Origin: Dyella sp. RRB7
GTDB lineage: Bacteria > Pseudomonadota > Gammaproteobacteria > Xanthomonadales > Rhodanobacteraceae
Assembly: GCF_022761115.1 (NCBI RefSeq)
Contig: NZ_JAKWJS010000003.1
Span: 124,001 to 188,000, forward strand
Length of the DNA: 64,000 bases
Direction of reading: 5' to 3'
Shown here: piece by piece, positions 17,990 to 27,983 of the stretch
How positions within the stretch are numbered: the first letter of the stretch is position 1
Layout: the number at the start of each line of letters is the position of its first letter
The notes under the pieces: model-generated
The model's input: only the letters and a program-made list of their open reading frames with translations
Database searches by the model: none
Told to the model about the DNA's origin: nothing
Made by a program: the position numbers and the translations under genes

Positions 17990-19390
17990 ATGGCGCAGCA
18001 AATCACCCTCATCGGCGGCGGCCTGGTCGGCGCCCTGCTCGCCCAGCAACTGGCGGGGCGCGGTTTCGCGGTGGATGTGTTCGAGAAGCGGCCCGACCCA
18101 CGGGTGGCCGGCTTTAGCGGGGGGCGCTCGATCAACCTGGCCCTGGCCGAACGCGGCCTGCACGCGCTGCGCCAGGCAGGCCTGGCCGATGACGTGCTGC
18201 AACGCGCGGTGATGATGCGCGGCCGCATGGTGCATACGCGCGACGGGCGCTCCGGCCTGCAGCGTTACGGCGTCGACGACAGCGAAGTGATCTGGTCGGT
18301 ATCGCGTGGCGCGCTGAACATGCTGCTGCTGGACGCCGCCGAGGCGGCCGGCGTGCGCTTTCATTTCGGCCAATCGCTGGCCGGCGCGGACTTCGACGCG
18401 CACCGCATCCGCCTGGCCGATGAGCAAGGCGTGGAGCGGGACATCGATGCCCCGGTGGTGATCGGTGCCGACGGCGCCGGCTCGGCCTTGCGCGCCGCGA
18501 TGAATGCCTATGCGCCGCTGGGCGAACGCGTGGAATCGCTGGGCCACGCCTATAAGGAACTGGAGATTCCGCCCGGCGGCACGCTGCCGGCGGCGCTGGT
18601 CGGCGACAGTGGCGGCCACGACCAGTTCGCGCTGGAACCGCACGCCCTGCATATCTGGCCGCGTGGCGGCTATATGTGCATCGCCCTGCCCAACACCGAG
18701 GGCAGCTTCACGGTCACCCTGTTCCTGCCTGCCCAGGGCGCGCACCCGAGTTTCGCCACGCTGCCGGACGCCACCGCCGCGCGGGCGTTCTTCCAGCATG
18801 ACTTCCCCGACCTGCTGCCGTTGATTCCGGATTTCGCCGCGGACTACGACGGCCACCCGGTCGGCACGCTCTCCACGCTTTACCTGCAGCGCTGGCACCT
18901 GGATGGCCGGGCGCTGCTGGTGGGGGACGCGGCCCATGCCATCGTGCCGTTCCACGGCCAGGGCATGAACTGCGGTTTCGAGGACACCGTGGTGCTGGCT
19001 TCGCTGCTGGCCGAGGCCCCCGGCGATACCGCCGAGGTGTTCGCCGAATTCCAGCGCATCCGCCAGCCCAATGCCGACGCCATCGCCGCCATGGCGCTGG
19101 AGAACTACGTGGAAATGCGCGACTCGGTGGCCGACCCGCATTACCTGGCCAAGCGCGAACTGGGCGCCTTGCTGGCCGGGCGCGCGCCGCAGCATTTCAT
19201 GGCGCGCTACCGCATGGTCACCTTCACCCACCTGCCGTATGCCTACGCCTATGAGCGGGGACGCGCGCAGGATCTGCTGCTGGAACAACTGCTGCGCGGC
19301 TCGACCCAGGCCGCCTCGGTCGACCTGGACGCCGCGGTCGCCGCACTCCACGCCACCCTTCCCCCGCTGCCCGATCCGCTGCATGGATGA
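17990..19390 (+). CDS. kmo: Kynurenine 3-monooxygenase
   Basis: 466-aa FAD-dependent hydroxylase. It starts with the nucleotide-binding LIGGGLVGALLAQQLA, has FSGGRSINLALAERG (the kynurenine monooxygenase-specific stretch), and the second FAD motif LVGDAAHAIVPFHGQGMN. KMO converts L-kynurenine to 3-hydroxykynurenine in tryptophan degradation and de novo NAD or quinolinate synthesis. No other kynurenine-pathway gene is adjacent. The following DUF3293 gene overlaps its end by 8 nt. Confidence 0.93.
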   Translation: MAQQITLIGGGLVGALLAQQLAGRGFAVDVFEKRPDPRVAGFSGGRSINLALAERGLHALRQAGLADDVLQRAVMMRGRMVHTRDGRSGLQRYGVDDSEVIWSVSRGALNMLLLDAAEAAGVRFHFGQSLAGADFDAHRIRLADEQGVERDIDAPVVIGADGAGSALRAAMNAYAPLGERVESLGHAYKELEIPPGGTLPAALVGDSGGHDQFALEPHALHIWPRGGYMCIALPNTEGSFTVTLFLPAQGAHPSFATLPDATAARAFFQHDFPDLLPLIPDFAADYDGHPVGTLSTLYLQRWHLDGRALLVGDAAHAIVPFHGQGMNCGFEDTVVLASLLAEAPGDTAEVFAEFQRIRQPNADAIAAMALENYVEMRDSVADPHYLAKRELGALLAGRAPQHFMARYRMVTFTHLPYAYAYERGRAQDLLLEQLLRGSTQAASVDLDAAVAALHATLPPLPDPLHG

Positions 19391-19802
19391 ACTGATCGCC
19401 GCGTACCAGGCCACCGACTACCGCGTGCGCCTGGCTCGCGGCGGCTACGCCAGCATCAGCATCGACCAGCCCTTGCCGGCCGATCTGGTGTCCCTGGTCG
19501 GCGACCACGCCTGGGGATTCATCACAGCGTGGAATCCCGCATCGCAACCCCACTCGCGACAATCCAATCGTCAAGCGCAGCAAGGGCTGCTCCGTGCCCT
19601 GCGGGGTGGCCCAGGCACGGTGGCGGTGCACGCGGCCATGGGCGTAGGCGGCGACGGTCGATGGCGCGAGCCCAGCCTCTTTGTGGTCGGCCCGGATGTC
19701 CGGCAACTCGATCCGCTGGCCTTGCGCTTCGGGCAGAACGCCTATCTGCACGGGCGCGGCGACGGCCTCGCCCGGCTACGCTGGATGCGGGAGCGGCTTT
19801 AG
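19383..19802 (+). CDS. DUF3293 domain-containing protein
   Basis: 139-aa protein starting MDELIAAYQATDYRV. The segments ITAWNPASQP and REPSLFVVGPDVRQLDPLALRFGQNAYLHG (in parts) match the DUF3293 pattern, a small uncharacterised domain. It overlaps the kmo stop by 8 nt and is probably co-expressed with it. Function unknown. Confidence 0.7.
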   Translation: MDELIAAYQATDYRVRLARGGYASISIDQPLPADLVSLVGDHAWGFITAWNPASQPHSRQSNRQAQQGLLRALRGGPGTVAVHAAMGVGGDGRWREPSLFVVGPDVRQLDPLALRFGQNAYLHGRGDGLARLRWMRERL

Positions 19803-19881
19803 CTTCGATGGCGACCCGCACGCTGGTTGGCGGCACTGCGCCGCATAGACAAGGCTGTCAGCCATTGCGGACAATCGGACG

Positions 19882-20520
19882 ATGACTGCCCCGCCCGCCG
19901 CCGCCCCGATCCTGTTGGAAGCCCGGGCGCTCTCCTTCTATCGCCAGGACGAGCCCGTGTTCGGTCCGCTGGACTTTCGCCTGCATGCCGGCGAAGTGGC
20001 CCTGGTCGAAGGCGACAACGGCAGCGGCAAGACGACTTTGCTGCGCATCCTGGCGGGCCTGCTGCACATCGACGAAGGCGAGCTGCGCTGGCGTGACCAG
20101 CCCTGGCGGCGCGAAGAGCACCTCGGCGACACGCTGTTCCTCGGCCATCACCTGGGCCTGAAAGCCGATCTCAGCGCACGCGAGAACCTTTCCGTGGCGA
20201 CTGGCCTGTATGGCGTGCGCGATGGCCGCAAGGTGGCCGATGTACTGCTCGACATCGGGCTGGCCGGTTATGAGGACGAACCGGTGCGCCGCCTGTCCGC
20301 CGGCCAGAAGAAACGCGCCGCGCTGGCGCGCCTGCTGTTGCTGCCGGCCACGCTGTGGTTGCTGGACGAGCCCTACGCCAACCTGGACCGCACCGGCATC
20401 GAGCTGGTCAACCGCCTGCTGGCCGAACACGCGGCGCGTGGCGGCGCGGCGCTGGTGACCAGCCATGGCGCGGTGAGCTTCCTGGGTGGCGCGCCGAAAC
20501 GGGTGCGCATGCATGCGTAG
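19882..20520 (+). CDS. ccmA: Cytochrome c biogenesis haem-exporter ATPase CcmA
   Basis: 212-aa ABC ATPase. Walker A is EGDNGSGKTT (about residues 43-52), the signature LSAGQKKRAALAR and Walker B LWLLDEPYANLD. CcmA with CcmB releases holo-CcmE from CcmC in System I cytochrome c maturation. It is the first gene of a nine-gene ccm operon. Confidence 0.94.
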   Translation: MTAPPAAAPILLEARALSFYRQDEPVFGPLDFRLHAGEVALVEGDNGSGKTTLLRILAGLLHIDEGELRWRDQPWRREEHLGDTLFLGHHLGLKADLSARENLSVATGLYGVRDGRKVADVLLDIGLAGYEDEPVRRLSAGQKKRAALARLLLLPATLWLLDEPYANLDRTGIELVNRLLAEHAARGGAALVTSHGAVSFLGGAPKRVRMHA

Positions 20521-20542
20521 ACCCCGTGGCTCGACCATGAAA

Positions 20543-20640
20543 CCCCTCCCCCCGCACGCAGGGGGAGGCTGGGAGGGGGTGAGCTCTTTCGCCCGTTGGT
20601 GTTACCCCTCCCCAACCCTCCCCTGCAATGCAGGGGAGGG
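20543..20640. repeat. REP/BIME-like pair of inverted GC-rich repeats between ccmA and ccmB
   Basis: Two units of about 36 nt face each other. The first (about 20543-20580) has CCCCTCC...CAGGGGGAGG...GGGAGGGGGT, and the second (about 20604-20640) is nearly its reverse complement, ACCCCTCCCC...CCCTCCCCTG...CAGGGGAGGG. Each unit folds on itself. Such modules are typical of extragenic repeats spread by REP-associated transposases in Xanthomonadales. The right edge supplies GGAGGG, the likely ribosome-binding site of ccmB. Confidence 0.75.
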
Positions 20641-20649
20641 AGCGAAGGC

Positions 20650-21348
20650 ATGGGGGTGCGCATGAGCAGAACACGGCTTTCCACCGCCTGCGTCGCCGTG
20701 CTGCGCCGCGATCTCACCCTGGCCTGGCGTCGCCGCGGCGACATCGTCATGCCGGTGCTGTACGCGCTGATCGTGATCACCCTGTTCCCGTTCGCGCTGG
20801 GCCCGGAAGACGCGCTGCTGCAGCGCATTGCCGGCGGCGTGGTGCTGGTGACCATGCTGCTGGCCATGCTGCTGGCGCTGGACGCGATGTTCCGCAGCGA
20901 TATCGAGGACGGCTCGCTGGAGCAGCTGATGCTGTCGCCGCAACCGTTGGCGCTGATGCTGGGCATGAAGATCCTCGCGCACTGGATCACCACCGCGCTG
21001 CCACTGATCCTTATCGCGCCGTTGCTGGCCGGCATGCTGCACCTGCCCGCGCCGGTGATGCCGGTGCTGGTCTATGCGCTGCTGCTGGCCACGCCATTGC
21101 TGAGCCTGCTTGGCGCCGTGCTGGTGGCGCTGACGGCCGGCACCCGACGCTCTGGTATGCTGCTGGCGTTGATGCTGCTGCCACTGTGCGTGCCGGTAGT
21201 GATCTTCGCCGCTGGCGCCGTCGCCGCGGCACAACAGGGGCTGCCGTGGCTTGCGCCCATGGCCTGGCTGGGCGCCGCGCTGGTCATGGCCCTGGTGCTG
21301 GCGCCGCTGGCCTGCGCCGCCGCCCTCCGCATTGCCTTGGACGCCTGA
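20650..21348 (+). CDS. ccmB: Haem exporter permease CcmB
   Basis: 232-aa six-helix membrane protein. The N-terminal CVAVLRRDLTLAWRRRGDI and LFPFALGPEDALLQRIAGGV are CcmB-typical, as is DIEDGSLEQLMLSPQPL. ATG 20650 lies 8 nt after GGAGGG that belongs to the REP-like element; ATG 20662 (MSRTRL) is an alternative. It forms the CcmAB transporter with the upstream ATPase. Confidence 0.92.
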   Translation: MGVRMSRTRLSTACVAVLRRDLTLAWRRRGDIVMPVLYALIVITLFPFALGPEDALLQRIAGGVVLVTMLLAMLLALDAMFRSDIEDGSLEQLMLSPQPLALMLGMKILAHWITTALPLILIAPLLAGMLHLPAPVMPVLVYALLLATPLLSLLGAVLVALTAGTRRSGMLLALMLLPLCVPVVIFAAGAVAAAQQGLPWLAPMAWLGAALVMALVLAPLACAAALRIALDA

Positions 21349-21353
21349 ACGCT

Positions 21354-22136
21354 ATGGCCAACTGGATCCCCTTGTGGGTGCACAAGCTCAGCTCGCCGCC
21401 GAACTTCTATCGCTTCGCCGGCACGTTGCGCCCCTGGGCCCTGGGCCTGGCGCTGCTGCTGGGCGCCATCGCCCTGTACGGCGGCTTGGTGCTGGCGCCG
21501 GCCGATTACCAGCAGGGTGATGCCTACCGCATCATCTTCATCCACGTGCCGTGTGCCTGGATGGGCTTGTTCGTCTATGGCGTGATGGCCATCGCCTCAT
21601 TTATCTCGCTGGTCTGGCGCATCAAGCTGGCCGAGGTGGTGGCGATGGAATCCGCCCCCATCGGCGCGGCCTTCACCTTCATCACCCTGTGTACCGGCTC
21701 GCTGTGGGGCAAGCCGATGTGGGGCACTTGGTGGACCTGGGACGCGCGGCTCACCTCCGAGCTGGTGCTGCTGTTTCTGTACCTGGGCGTGATCGGCCTG
21801 TATCACTCGTTCGAGGACCGCCGCCAGGGCGCGCGCGCCGCCGCCTTCCTCGCCATCATCGGCATCATCAACGTGCCGATCGTGCATTTCTCGGTGAACT
21901 GGTGGAACACGCTGCACCAGGGTTCCACCGTGCGCCTCCTTGGCCCTTCGAAGATGAGCGGCGACATGCTGTGGCCGCTGCTGACCATGATGGCCGCCAC
22001 CAAGTTCTATTACATCGCCAGCCTGTTCGGCCGGGTGCGCACTGATCTGCTGTCGCTGGAAAGCGGCAAGGACTGGGTACGCCAGATCGCCGAAGCCCAA
22101 GGGCACGCGGCAGCCAAGCAGGAGGGCCGTCGGTGA
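21354..22136 (+). CDS. ccmC: Haem-handling protein CcmC
   Basis: 260-aa six-helix membrane protein with the haem-binding tryptophan-rich motif [14 protein letters not shown]. It loads haem onto CcmE. It starts 5 nt after the ccmB stop and its end overlaps ccmD. The frame is open further upstream through ccmB, but homology begins at ATG 21354. Confidence 0.95.
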   Translation: MANWIPLWVHKLSSPPNFYRFAGTLRPWALGLALLLGAIALYGGLVLAPADYQQGDAYRIIFIHVPCAWMGLFVYGVMAIASFISLVWRIKLAEVVAMESAPIGAAFTFITLCTGSLWGKPMWGTWWTWDARLTSELVLLFLYLGVIGLYHSFEDRRQGARAAAFLAIIGIINVPIVHFSVNWWNTLHQGSTVRLLGPSKMSGDMLWPLLTMMAATKFYYIASLFGRVRTDLLSLESGKDWVRQIAEAQGHAAAKQEGRR

Positions 22137-22333
22137 GCGCGTTTTCCTGGGACAGCTTCATCGCCATGGGCGGCTATGCCGCCTATGTGTGGCCGGCGTA
22201 TGCGGTGTTCTTCATCGTGCTGATCGCCGACTACGTCAGCCCCACGCTGCGTCGCCGCCGCGACCTGCGCGAGCTGCGTGCGCGCATGGCGCGGCAGAGC
22301 GCGCGCCAGCAACGCCCCCCTTCAGCGTCCTAA
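22133..22333 (+). CDS. ccmD: Haem exporter small subunit CcmD
   Basis: 66-aa protein with one membrane helix ([20 protein letters not shown]) and a basic, Arg-rich cytoplasmic tail. CcmD stabilises the CcmC-CcmE interaction. Its GTG start overlaps the ccmC stop (GTGA). Confidence 0.9.
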   Translation: MSAFSWDSFIAMGGYAAYVWPAYAVFFIVLIADYVSPTLRRRRDLRELRARMARQSARQQRPPSAS

Positions 22334-22353
22334 GCAACGCGCACCGAGTCGCC

Positions 22354-22821
22354 ATGAATCCCACCCGCAAGCGCAGGCTCACCATCGTTCTCCTCGTGAT
22401 CGCGGCAGCCGCCGTGGCGATCGGGCTGATCGTGTTCGCCCTGCAGCAGAACATGAACTACCTGTTCACGCCGAGCCAGGTGCAGACGGGCCAGGCGGGC
22501 AGCTACAAGACCTTCCGCCTCGGCGGCATGGTCAAGGCCGGCTCCATCCAGCGCAGCAACGACTCGCTCAAGGTCACCTTCACCGTGGTCGATGCCAGCG
22601 GCTCGATGCCGGTGGAATACACCGGCATCCTGCCCGACCTGTTCCGCGACAATCAGTCGGTGATCGCCACCGGCCACATGGACAACGCGCGCTTCATCGC
22701 CACCGAAGTGCTGGCCAAGCATGACGAAACCTACATGCCCAAGGAGCTGAAGGACGCCATGGCCAAGGCCCACGAAGGCAAGCAGGTGAACGAGGCCGCC
22801 GGCCAGGACAAACCGCAATGA
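22354..22821 (+). CDS. ccmE: Haem chaperone CcmE
   Basis: 155-aa membrane-anchored OB-fold chaperone. The covalent haem-binding histidine is H123 in [11 protein letters not shown], with Tyr127 in the usual H-x3-Y spacing. An N-terminal helix anchors it in the inner membrane. Its stop overlaps the ccmF start (ATGA). Confidence 0.95.
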   Translation: MNPTRKRRLTIVLLVIAAAAVAIGLIVFALQQNMNYLFTPSQVQTGQAGSYKTFRLGGMVKAGSIQRSNDSLKVTFTVVDASGSMPVEYTGILPDLFRDNQSVIATGHMDNARFIATEVLAKHDETYMPKELKDAMAKAHEGKQVNEAAGQDKPQ

Positions 22822-24791
22822 CCCCCGAACTCGGTCAACTCGCCCTGATCCTCGCCCTGCTGCTGGCACTCGCGCAGGGCGTGCTGCCGCTGATCGGCGC
22901 GTGGCGCGGCAACCGCGCGCTGATGGCGGTGGCGCGTCCGGCCGCCGCCGGCCAGGCAGTGTTCGTGATGCTGGCCTTCGTGCTGCTGGTGTGGGCGTTC
23001 CTGCGGTTCGATTTCTCGGTGCAGTACGTGGCCGACAATTCCAACCTCGCACTGCCCTGGTACTACCGCATCGCCGCGGTGTGGGGCGCGCACGAGGGTT
23101 CGCTGCTGCTGTGGATTTTCATCCTCAACCTGTGGACGCTGACGCTGGCCATATTGAGCCGCAACCTGCCCGAGGTTTTCGTGGCCCGCGTGCTGGGCGT
23201 GCTCGGGCTCGTCGCCGTGGGCTTCCTGGCCTTCATCATCTTCACCTCCAATCCGTTCGCGCGACTGCTGCCGATGCCGGCCGACGGCGGTGACCTCAAC
23301 CCGGTGCTGCAAGACCCGGGCATGACCTTCCATCCGCCCGTGCTGTACATGGGCTACGTGGGCTTCTCGGTGGCGTTCGCGTTCTCCATCGCCGCACTGC
23401 TCGGCGGTGAACTGGAACAGGCCTGGGTGCGCTGGGCGCGGCCGTGGACCAACGTGGCATGGGCGTTTCTTTCCGCGGGCATCGTGGCCGGCAGCTGGTG
23501 GGCGTATGCCGAGCTGGGCTGGGGCGGCTGGTGGTTCTGGGACCCGGTGGAAAACGCCAGCTTCATGCCGTGGCTGGTGGGCGCGGCGCTGATCCATGCG
23601 CAGGCGGTGACCGAGAAGCGCGGCGGCCTGCGCGCGTGGACCATTCTGCTGTCCATCTTCGCGTTCTCGCTGTCGCTGCTGGGTACCTTCCTGGTGCGCT
23701 CGGGCGTGCTCACTTCGGTGCATGCGTTCGCCTCCGACCCGAAGCGCGGCCTGTTCATTCTCTGCTTCCTCGCCGTGGTGGTCGGCGGCTCGCTGCTGCT
23801 GTATGCACTGCGAGCGCCCAAGGTGGCCGGCGGCAAGCCGTTCAGCGTGGTCTCGCGCGAAACGGCGATCCTGATCGGCAACCTGATGCTCACCGTGGCC
23901 GCCGCGATGGTGCTGCTGGGCACGCTGTTCCCGCTGATCGGCGATGCGCTGAACCTGGGCAAGATTTCGGTGGGGCCACCATATTTCGGCTTCCTGTTCA
24001 CCCTGCTGATGTTGCCGGTGGTGTTGCTGCTGCCGTTTGGTCCTTACCTGCGCTGGGGCAAAGGCGAAGCATCGCTGCTCAGGGGCGTGTTGTGGCGCGC
24101 GGGCCTGGCCACGGTGGCCTGCGCCATCGTGGCTGCCGTGCTCACCGATGGCACCGGCAAGGCCATCGCTGGCACGGCCGCCGCGGTGTGGTGCGGCTTC
24201 GGCACCCTGCTCTATGTGGTCAAGCGCTGGCGCGAGATGCCGGCGGGCCGACGCTATCCCGCCGAGATGGCCGGCATGCTGCTGGCCCACTTCGGCGTGG
24301 GTGTGTTTCTCGCTGGCGTGCTGCTCACCAATGCGCTGAGTGTCGAGCGCGACGTGCGCCTGGCGCCGGGCCAGACCGAGAGCATCGGCGGCTATCAGTT
24401 CCGCTTCGATGGCGTGCAGGAAACCCAGGGGCCCAACTGGCAGGGCGACCAGGGCACCGTCACGGTGATGCGCGATGGACGCGAGGTGGCCGTGATGCAC
24501 CCGCAGAAACGCACCTATACGCGCGGCCAGGTGCAGACCGAATCGGCGATCAACCCGGGCATCACACGCGACCTCTACGTCGCCCTGGGTGAGCCGATGG
24601 ATCGCAATCAGCCTGATGGCGCCTGGGCGCTGCGCCTGTACGACAAGCCGTTCGTGCGCTGGATCTGGGCCGGCGGCCTGCTCATGATGCTGGGCGGCTT
24701 CTTTGCCGCTGCCGATCGGCGTTTTCGTACCCGGCGCGCCACCGAGACGGCGATGGTTGCCGTCGCCGCGATGCAGGAGTCACGCGCGTGA
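22818..24791 (+). CDS. ccmF: Cytochrome c haem lyase subunit CcmF
   Basis: 657-aa polytopic protein that ligates haem to apocytochrome c together with CcmH/I. The haem-handling WWD motif is [20 protein letters not shown]. About 14-15 membrane helices and the periplasmic loop with [14 protein letters not shown] are as expected. It overlaps both neighbours by 4 nt. Confidence 0.95.
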   Translation: MTPELGQLALILALLLALAQGVLPLIGAWRGNRALMAVARPAAAGQAVFVMLAFVLLVWAFLRFDFSVQYVADNSNLALPWYYRIAAVWGAHEGSLLLWIFILNLWTLTLAILSRNLPEVFVARVLGVLGLVAVGFLAFIIFTSNPFARLLPMPADGGDLNPVLQDPGMTFHPPVLYMGYVGFSVAFAFSIAALLGGELEQAWVRWARPWTNVAWAFLSAGIVAGSWWAYAELGWGGWWFWDPVENASFMPWLVGAALIHAQAVTEKRGGLRAWTILLSIFAFSLSLLGTFLVRSGVLTSVHAFASDPKRGLFILCFLAVVVGGSLLLYALRAPKVAGGKPFSVVSRETAILIGNLMLTVAAAMVLLGTLFPLIGDALNLGKISVGPPYFGFLFTLLMLPVVLLLPFGPYLRWGKGEASLLRGVLWRAGLATVACAIVAAVLTDGTGKAIAGTAAAVWCGFGTLLYVVKRWREMPAGRRYPAEMAGMLLAHFGVGVFLAGVLLTNALSVERDVRLAPGQTESIGGYQFRFDGVQETQGPNWQGDQGTVTVMRDGREVAVMHPQKRTYTRGQVQTESAINPGITRDLYVALGEPMDRNQPDGAWALRLYDKPFVRWIWAGGLLMMLGGFFAAADRRFRTRRATETAMVAVAAMQESRA

Positions 24792-25330
24792 GTCGCCTGT
24801 TGCCCTTCTTCGGTTTCCTGCTGCTGGTCGCGCTGTTCGGTTTCGGCATCTGGTGGAACACCCAGCACGACCAGCGCGAAGTGCCATCGCCGCTGATCAA
24901 CAAGCCCGCCCCGGCATTCGTGCTGCCCCAGCTGGACGACCCGACGCAGACGGTCAGCCGCGACGCGCTGCTGGGCAAACCCTATCTCATCAATGTGTTC
25001 GCCAGCTGGTGTGTTGCCTGCGGCGAAGAGCATCCGGTGCTGATGGCCGACGGCAAGTCCATCGGCGTGCCGATCATCGGCTACAACTACAAGGATGCGC
25101 CCGACGATGCCAAGGCGTGGCTTGCACAGCACGGCAACCCGTACGACATGGTCATCGTCGACCAGCAGGGCCGCACGGCGATCGACTTTGGCGTGTACGG
25201 TGCGCCGGAGAGCTTCCTGGTCGATGGCAAGGGCATCATCCGCTACAAGCGCATCGGCCCGCTGACGCCGGAAGTGATCGAGCAGGAACTCAAGCCCGCC
25301 ATCGCCGCGCTCAAGAAGGAGGCGCCGTGA
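24788..25330 (+). CDS. dsbE: Thiol:disulfide interchange protein DsbE/CcmG
   Basis: 180-aa membrane-anchored thioredoxin-fold protein, GTG start. The redox motif is WCVAC (C75, C78) in FASWCVACGEEHP. DsbE/CcmG keeps the apocytochrome CXXCH cysteines reduced for haem attachment. It overlaps ccmF by 4 nt and abuts ccmH. Confidence 0.93.
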   Translation: MSRLLPFFGFLLLVALFGFGIWWNTQHDQREVPSPLINKPAPAFVLPQLDDPTQTVSRDALLGKPYLINVFASWCVACGEEHPVLMADGKSIGVPIIGYNYKDAPDDAKAWLAQHGNPYDMVIVDQQGRTAIDFGVYGAPESFLVDGKGIIRYKRIGPLTPEVIEQELKPAIAALKKEAP

Positions 25331-25782
25331 TGCGTACGCTGTTGCGCTCGCTGCTGCTTGGCCTGCTGATGTTTGCCGGCGTGGTGGCGGCCCAGGCGAT
25401 CGACCCGCTGCCGTTCAAGGACCACGCCGAGGAAGTGCGCTTCCAGAGCCTTACGCGTGAACTGCGTTGCCTGGTCTGCCAGAACGAGAACCTCGCCGAC
25501 TCCAACGCCGACCTCGCCCGCGACCTGCGCCACGAAGTGTTCGAGCTGATGCAGCAGGGCAAGAGCGACGAGGAGATCAAGCAATACCTGGTCGAGCGCT
25601 ATTCGGACTTCGTGCTGTACGACCCGCCGGTGAAATCCAGCACGTTGCTGCTGTGGTTCGGCCCGCTGGCGATTTTGCTTGCCGGTGCGGTAGTGGTGGT
25701 GGTCACGGTGCGCCGGCGCAGCCGCGTGGTGCCGGCAACGGTCGCGGATGACAAGTCGACCGACGAAGGGGACGACTGGTGA
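25330..25782 (+). CDS. ccmH: Apocytochrome c thiol-reductase subunit CcmH/CycL
   Basis: 150-aa protein with signal peptide, the family motif LRCLVCQNENLADSNA (C47, C50), and a C-terminal membrane helix. It passes reducing equivalents to apocytochrome c. The ATG at 25330 shares one base with the dsbE stop (TGATG); an in-frame GTG lies just before it. Confidence 0.93.
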   Translation: MRTLLRSLLLGLLMFAGVVAAQAIDPLPFKDHAEEVRFQSLTRELRCLVCQNENLADSNADLARDLRHEVFELMQQGKSDEEIKQYLVERYSDFVLYDPPVKSSTLLLWFGPLAILLAGAVVVVVTVRRRSRVVPATVADDKSTDEGDDW

Positions 25783-26813
25783 AGCTTGCTTTCTTTCTGA
25801 TCGCGGCGGCCATGATCGCCGTGGCGCTGGCGCTGTTGCTGCTGCCGCTGGTGCGTCATGGCCGCCAGCAGGGCCGCTCGCGCGGCGTCTTCGCGCTGGC
25901 CCTGATCATCGCCTTCGCGCTGCCGCTGGCTGCCGTTGGCCTTTACCTCGGCATCGGCACGCCCGTTGCGCTGAACGACGTGCCTCGCGCCGATGCAGGC
26001 ATGAGCATCGGCCAGGCGGTGGAGGAGTTGAAGGCGCACCTCGCGCAGAAGCCGGACGACCTGCAGGGCTGGATGCTGCTGGCGCAGACCTACGGCGCCA
26101 TGCATCGCCAGGCCGAAGCGCGTGATGCCTACGAACAGGCCTTGCGCATCGACGCCAACAACAGCGTGGCCATGGTGGGCTGGGCCGAAGCCGACTCGCT
26201 GCTGCGTGACGACCACCTGATCGAAGGCCGCTCGCTGGAACTGCTGCAACGCGCCGTCAAGCTCGACCCGCAAAGCCAGCACGGCCTGTGGCTGCTGGGC
26301 ATCAGCCAGTTCCAGCACGACGAATACGCCGAAGCCGCCGCCACCTGGCGCCAGCTGCAGCCGATGCTTGATCCCGATTCCAATGTCGCCAGGGCGGTGG
26401 CCGAGCAGATCGCCGTCGCCGATGCACGCGCAGGCAAGGCGGGCACGCCCGCGGCGGCCGATCCCGAGGGGCCGGCCCTGCAAGTGCAGGTGGCGCTGTC
26501 ACCCACGCTCAAGAACAAGCTGTCGCCCGGCGACACGCTGTTCGTCTATGCGCGCGCCGAGCAAGGCCCGCCGATGCCGCTGGCCGTGGCCAGGATGGAT
26601 GCCGCCGCCCTGCCCGCCACGGTCACGCTTACCGACGCCATGGGCATGACACCCCAGCTCAAACTATCCTCGGCACCGCGCGTGTTCGTCGGCGCCCGCA
26701 TCAGCAAGCATGGCCAGGCCATCGCCCAGCCAGGCGACCTGGAAGGCGACGCCGGCGTGGTGGACGTGAACACGCATACTCCCGTCAAGATCAGCATCGA
26801 CAAGGTTCATTGA
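25779..26813 (+). CDS. ccmI: c-type cytochrome biogenesis protein CcmI/CycH
   Basis: 344-aa protein with two N-terminal membrane helices, a TPR region (LQGWMLLAQTYGAMHRQAEARDAYEQALRID in parts, about residues 90-130) and a C-terminal periplasmic domain. CcmI recruits apocytochrome c to the CcmFH lyase. GTG start overlapping ccmH by 4 nt; its stop shares a base with the next gene (TGATG), so that gene may be read through from the ccm operon. Confidence 0.9.
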   Translation: MKLAFFLIAAAMIAVALALLLLPLVRHGRQQGRSRGVFALALIIAFALPLAAVGLYLGIGTPVALNDVPRADAGMSIGQAVEELKAHLAQKPDDLQGWMLLAQTYGAMHRQAEARDAYEQALRIDANNSVAMVGWAEADSLLRDDHLIEGRSLELLQRAVKLDPQSQHGLWLLGISQFQHDEYAEAAATWRQLQPMLDPDSNVARAVAEQIAVADARAGKAGTPAAADPEGPALQVQVALSPTLKNKLSPGDTLFVYARAEQGPPMPLAVARMDAAALPATVTLTDAMGMTPQLKLSSAPRVFVGARISKHGQAIAQPGDLEGDAGVVDVNTHTPVKISIDKVH

Positions 26814-27916
26814 TGAGCGGCGACGCGCGCCAGTATTTCGCCCTACCCTCGCCGTTTGCGATGAAGCGTGGCGGCGAGCTTCGCGGCGCCCGCGTCGCCT
26901 ATGAAACCTGGGGTGAGCTGACTGCGTCGCGCGACAACGCGGTGCTGATCCTCACCGGCCTGTCGCCCAGCGCGCACGCGGCCTCCAACGCCGAAGATCC
27001 CTCGCCCGGCTGGTGGGAGGCCATGATCGGCCCGGGCAAGGCCATCGATACTTCGCGCTGGTTCGTCATTTGCGTGAACTCGCTGGGCAGCGACAAGGGC
27101 TCCACCTGTGCGGCCTCGATCAACCCCGCCACCGGCGAGCCCTACCGACTCGATTTTCCCGAACTGTCGCTGGAAGACGTGGCCAACGCCGCGCACGCCG
27201 CAGTCAGCAGCCTGGGCATCGAGCAACTGGCCTGCCTGATCGGCTGCTCGATGGGCGGCATGGGTGCGCTGGCCTACATGATGTTGCATCCGGGCAGCGT
27301 GCGGGCGCACATCAGCGTGGATACGGCGCCGCAGGCGCAGCCGTTCGCCATCGCCATCCGTTCGCTGCAGCGCGAGGCGATCCGGCTCGATCCGCGCTGG
27401 AACAACGGGCACTACAGCGCCGACAGCTATCCCGAGGACGGCATGAGCATCGCGCGCAAGCTCGGTGTCATCACCTACCGCTCGGCGATGGAATGGAATG
27501 GCCGCTTCGCGCGCATCCGGCTCGACCCGGAGCAGCGCGACGACAATCCGTTCGGGCTGGAATTCGAAGTGGAGTCCTACCTGGAAGGTCACGCGCAGCG
27601 CTTCGTGCGCACCTTCGACCCCAACAGCTACCTCTATCTCTCGCGCGCCAGCGACTGGTTCGACATCGCCGAATACGGTGATGGCAACGTGATGGAAGGC
27701 CTGCGGCGCATCCATATCGAAAAAGCCATGGTCATCGGCGTCAGCACCGACATCCTGTTCCCGCTGGAGCAGCAGGAGCAGATTGCCGACGGCCTGCGTG
27801 CCGCCGGCGCCGCCGTGGATTTCGTGGCGCTCGACTCGCCCCAGGGCCACGACGCCTTCCTGGTCGACATACCCAACTACAGCCGCGCCATTGGCGGCTT
27901 TCTCAGCCGACTCTGA
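26813..27916 (+). CDS. metX: MetX-family O-acyltransferase (serine O-succinyltransferase or homoserine acyltransferase)
   Basis: 367-aa alpha/beta-hydrolase. The nucleophile is S146 in LIGCSMGGMG, and the C-terminal GHDAFLVD carries the catalytic His. The conserved LGSDKGSTCAASINPATGEP matches the family. In Xanthomonadales a subgroup of MetX proteins is known to succinylate L-serine for cysteine synthesis rather than acetylate homoserine; the altered oxyanion region (ILTGLSPSAHAAS instead of the usual THALTGDSH type) points toward that subgroup, but I cannot decide by eye. It is coupled to the end of ccmI and followed by a cysteine dioxygenase. Confidence 0.85.
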   Translation: MSGDARQYFALPSPFAMKRGGELRGARVAYETWGELTASRDNAVLILTGLSPSAHAASNAEDPSPGWWEAMIGPGKAIDTSRWFVICVNSLGSDKGSTCAASINPATGEPYRLDFPELSLEDVANAAHAAVSSLGIEQLACLIGCSMGGMGALAYMMLHPGSVRAHISVDTAPQAQPFAIAIRSLQREAIRLDPRWNNGHYSADSYPEDGMSIARKLGVITYRSAMEWNGRFARIRLDPEQRDDNPFGLEFEVESYLEGHAQRFVRTFDPNSYLYLSRASDWFDIAEYGDGNVMEGLRRIHIEKAMVIGVSTDILFPLEQQEQIADGLRAAGAAVDFVALDSPQGHDAFLVDIPNYSRAIGGFLSRL

Positions 27917-27983
27917 ACGCCGAACCGCCCCGCCAGCCCCACGCTGCTAAGATGGCCGGGCAGTACCGCAAACCGAGAACGTC

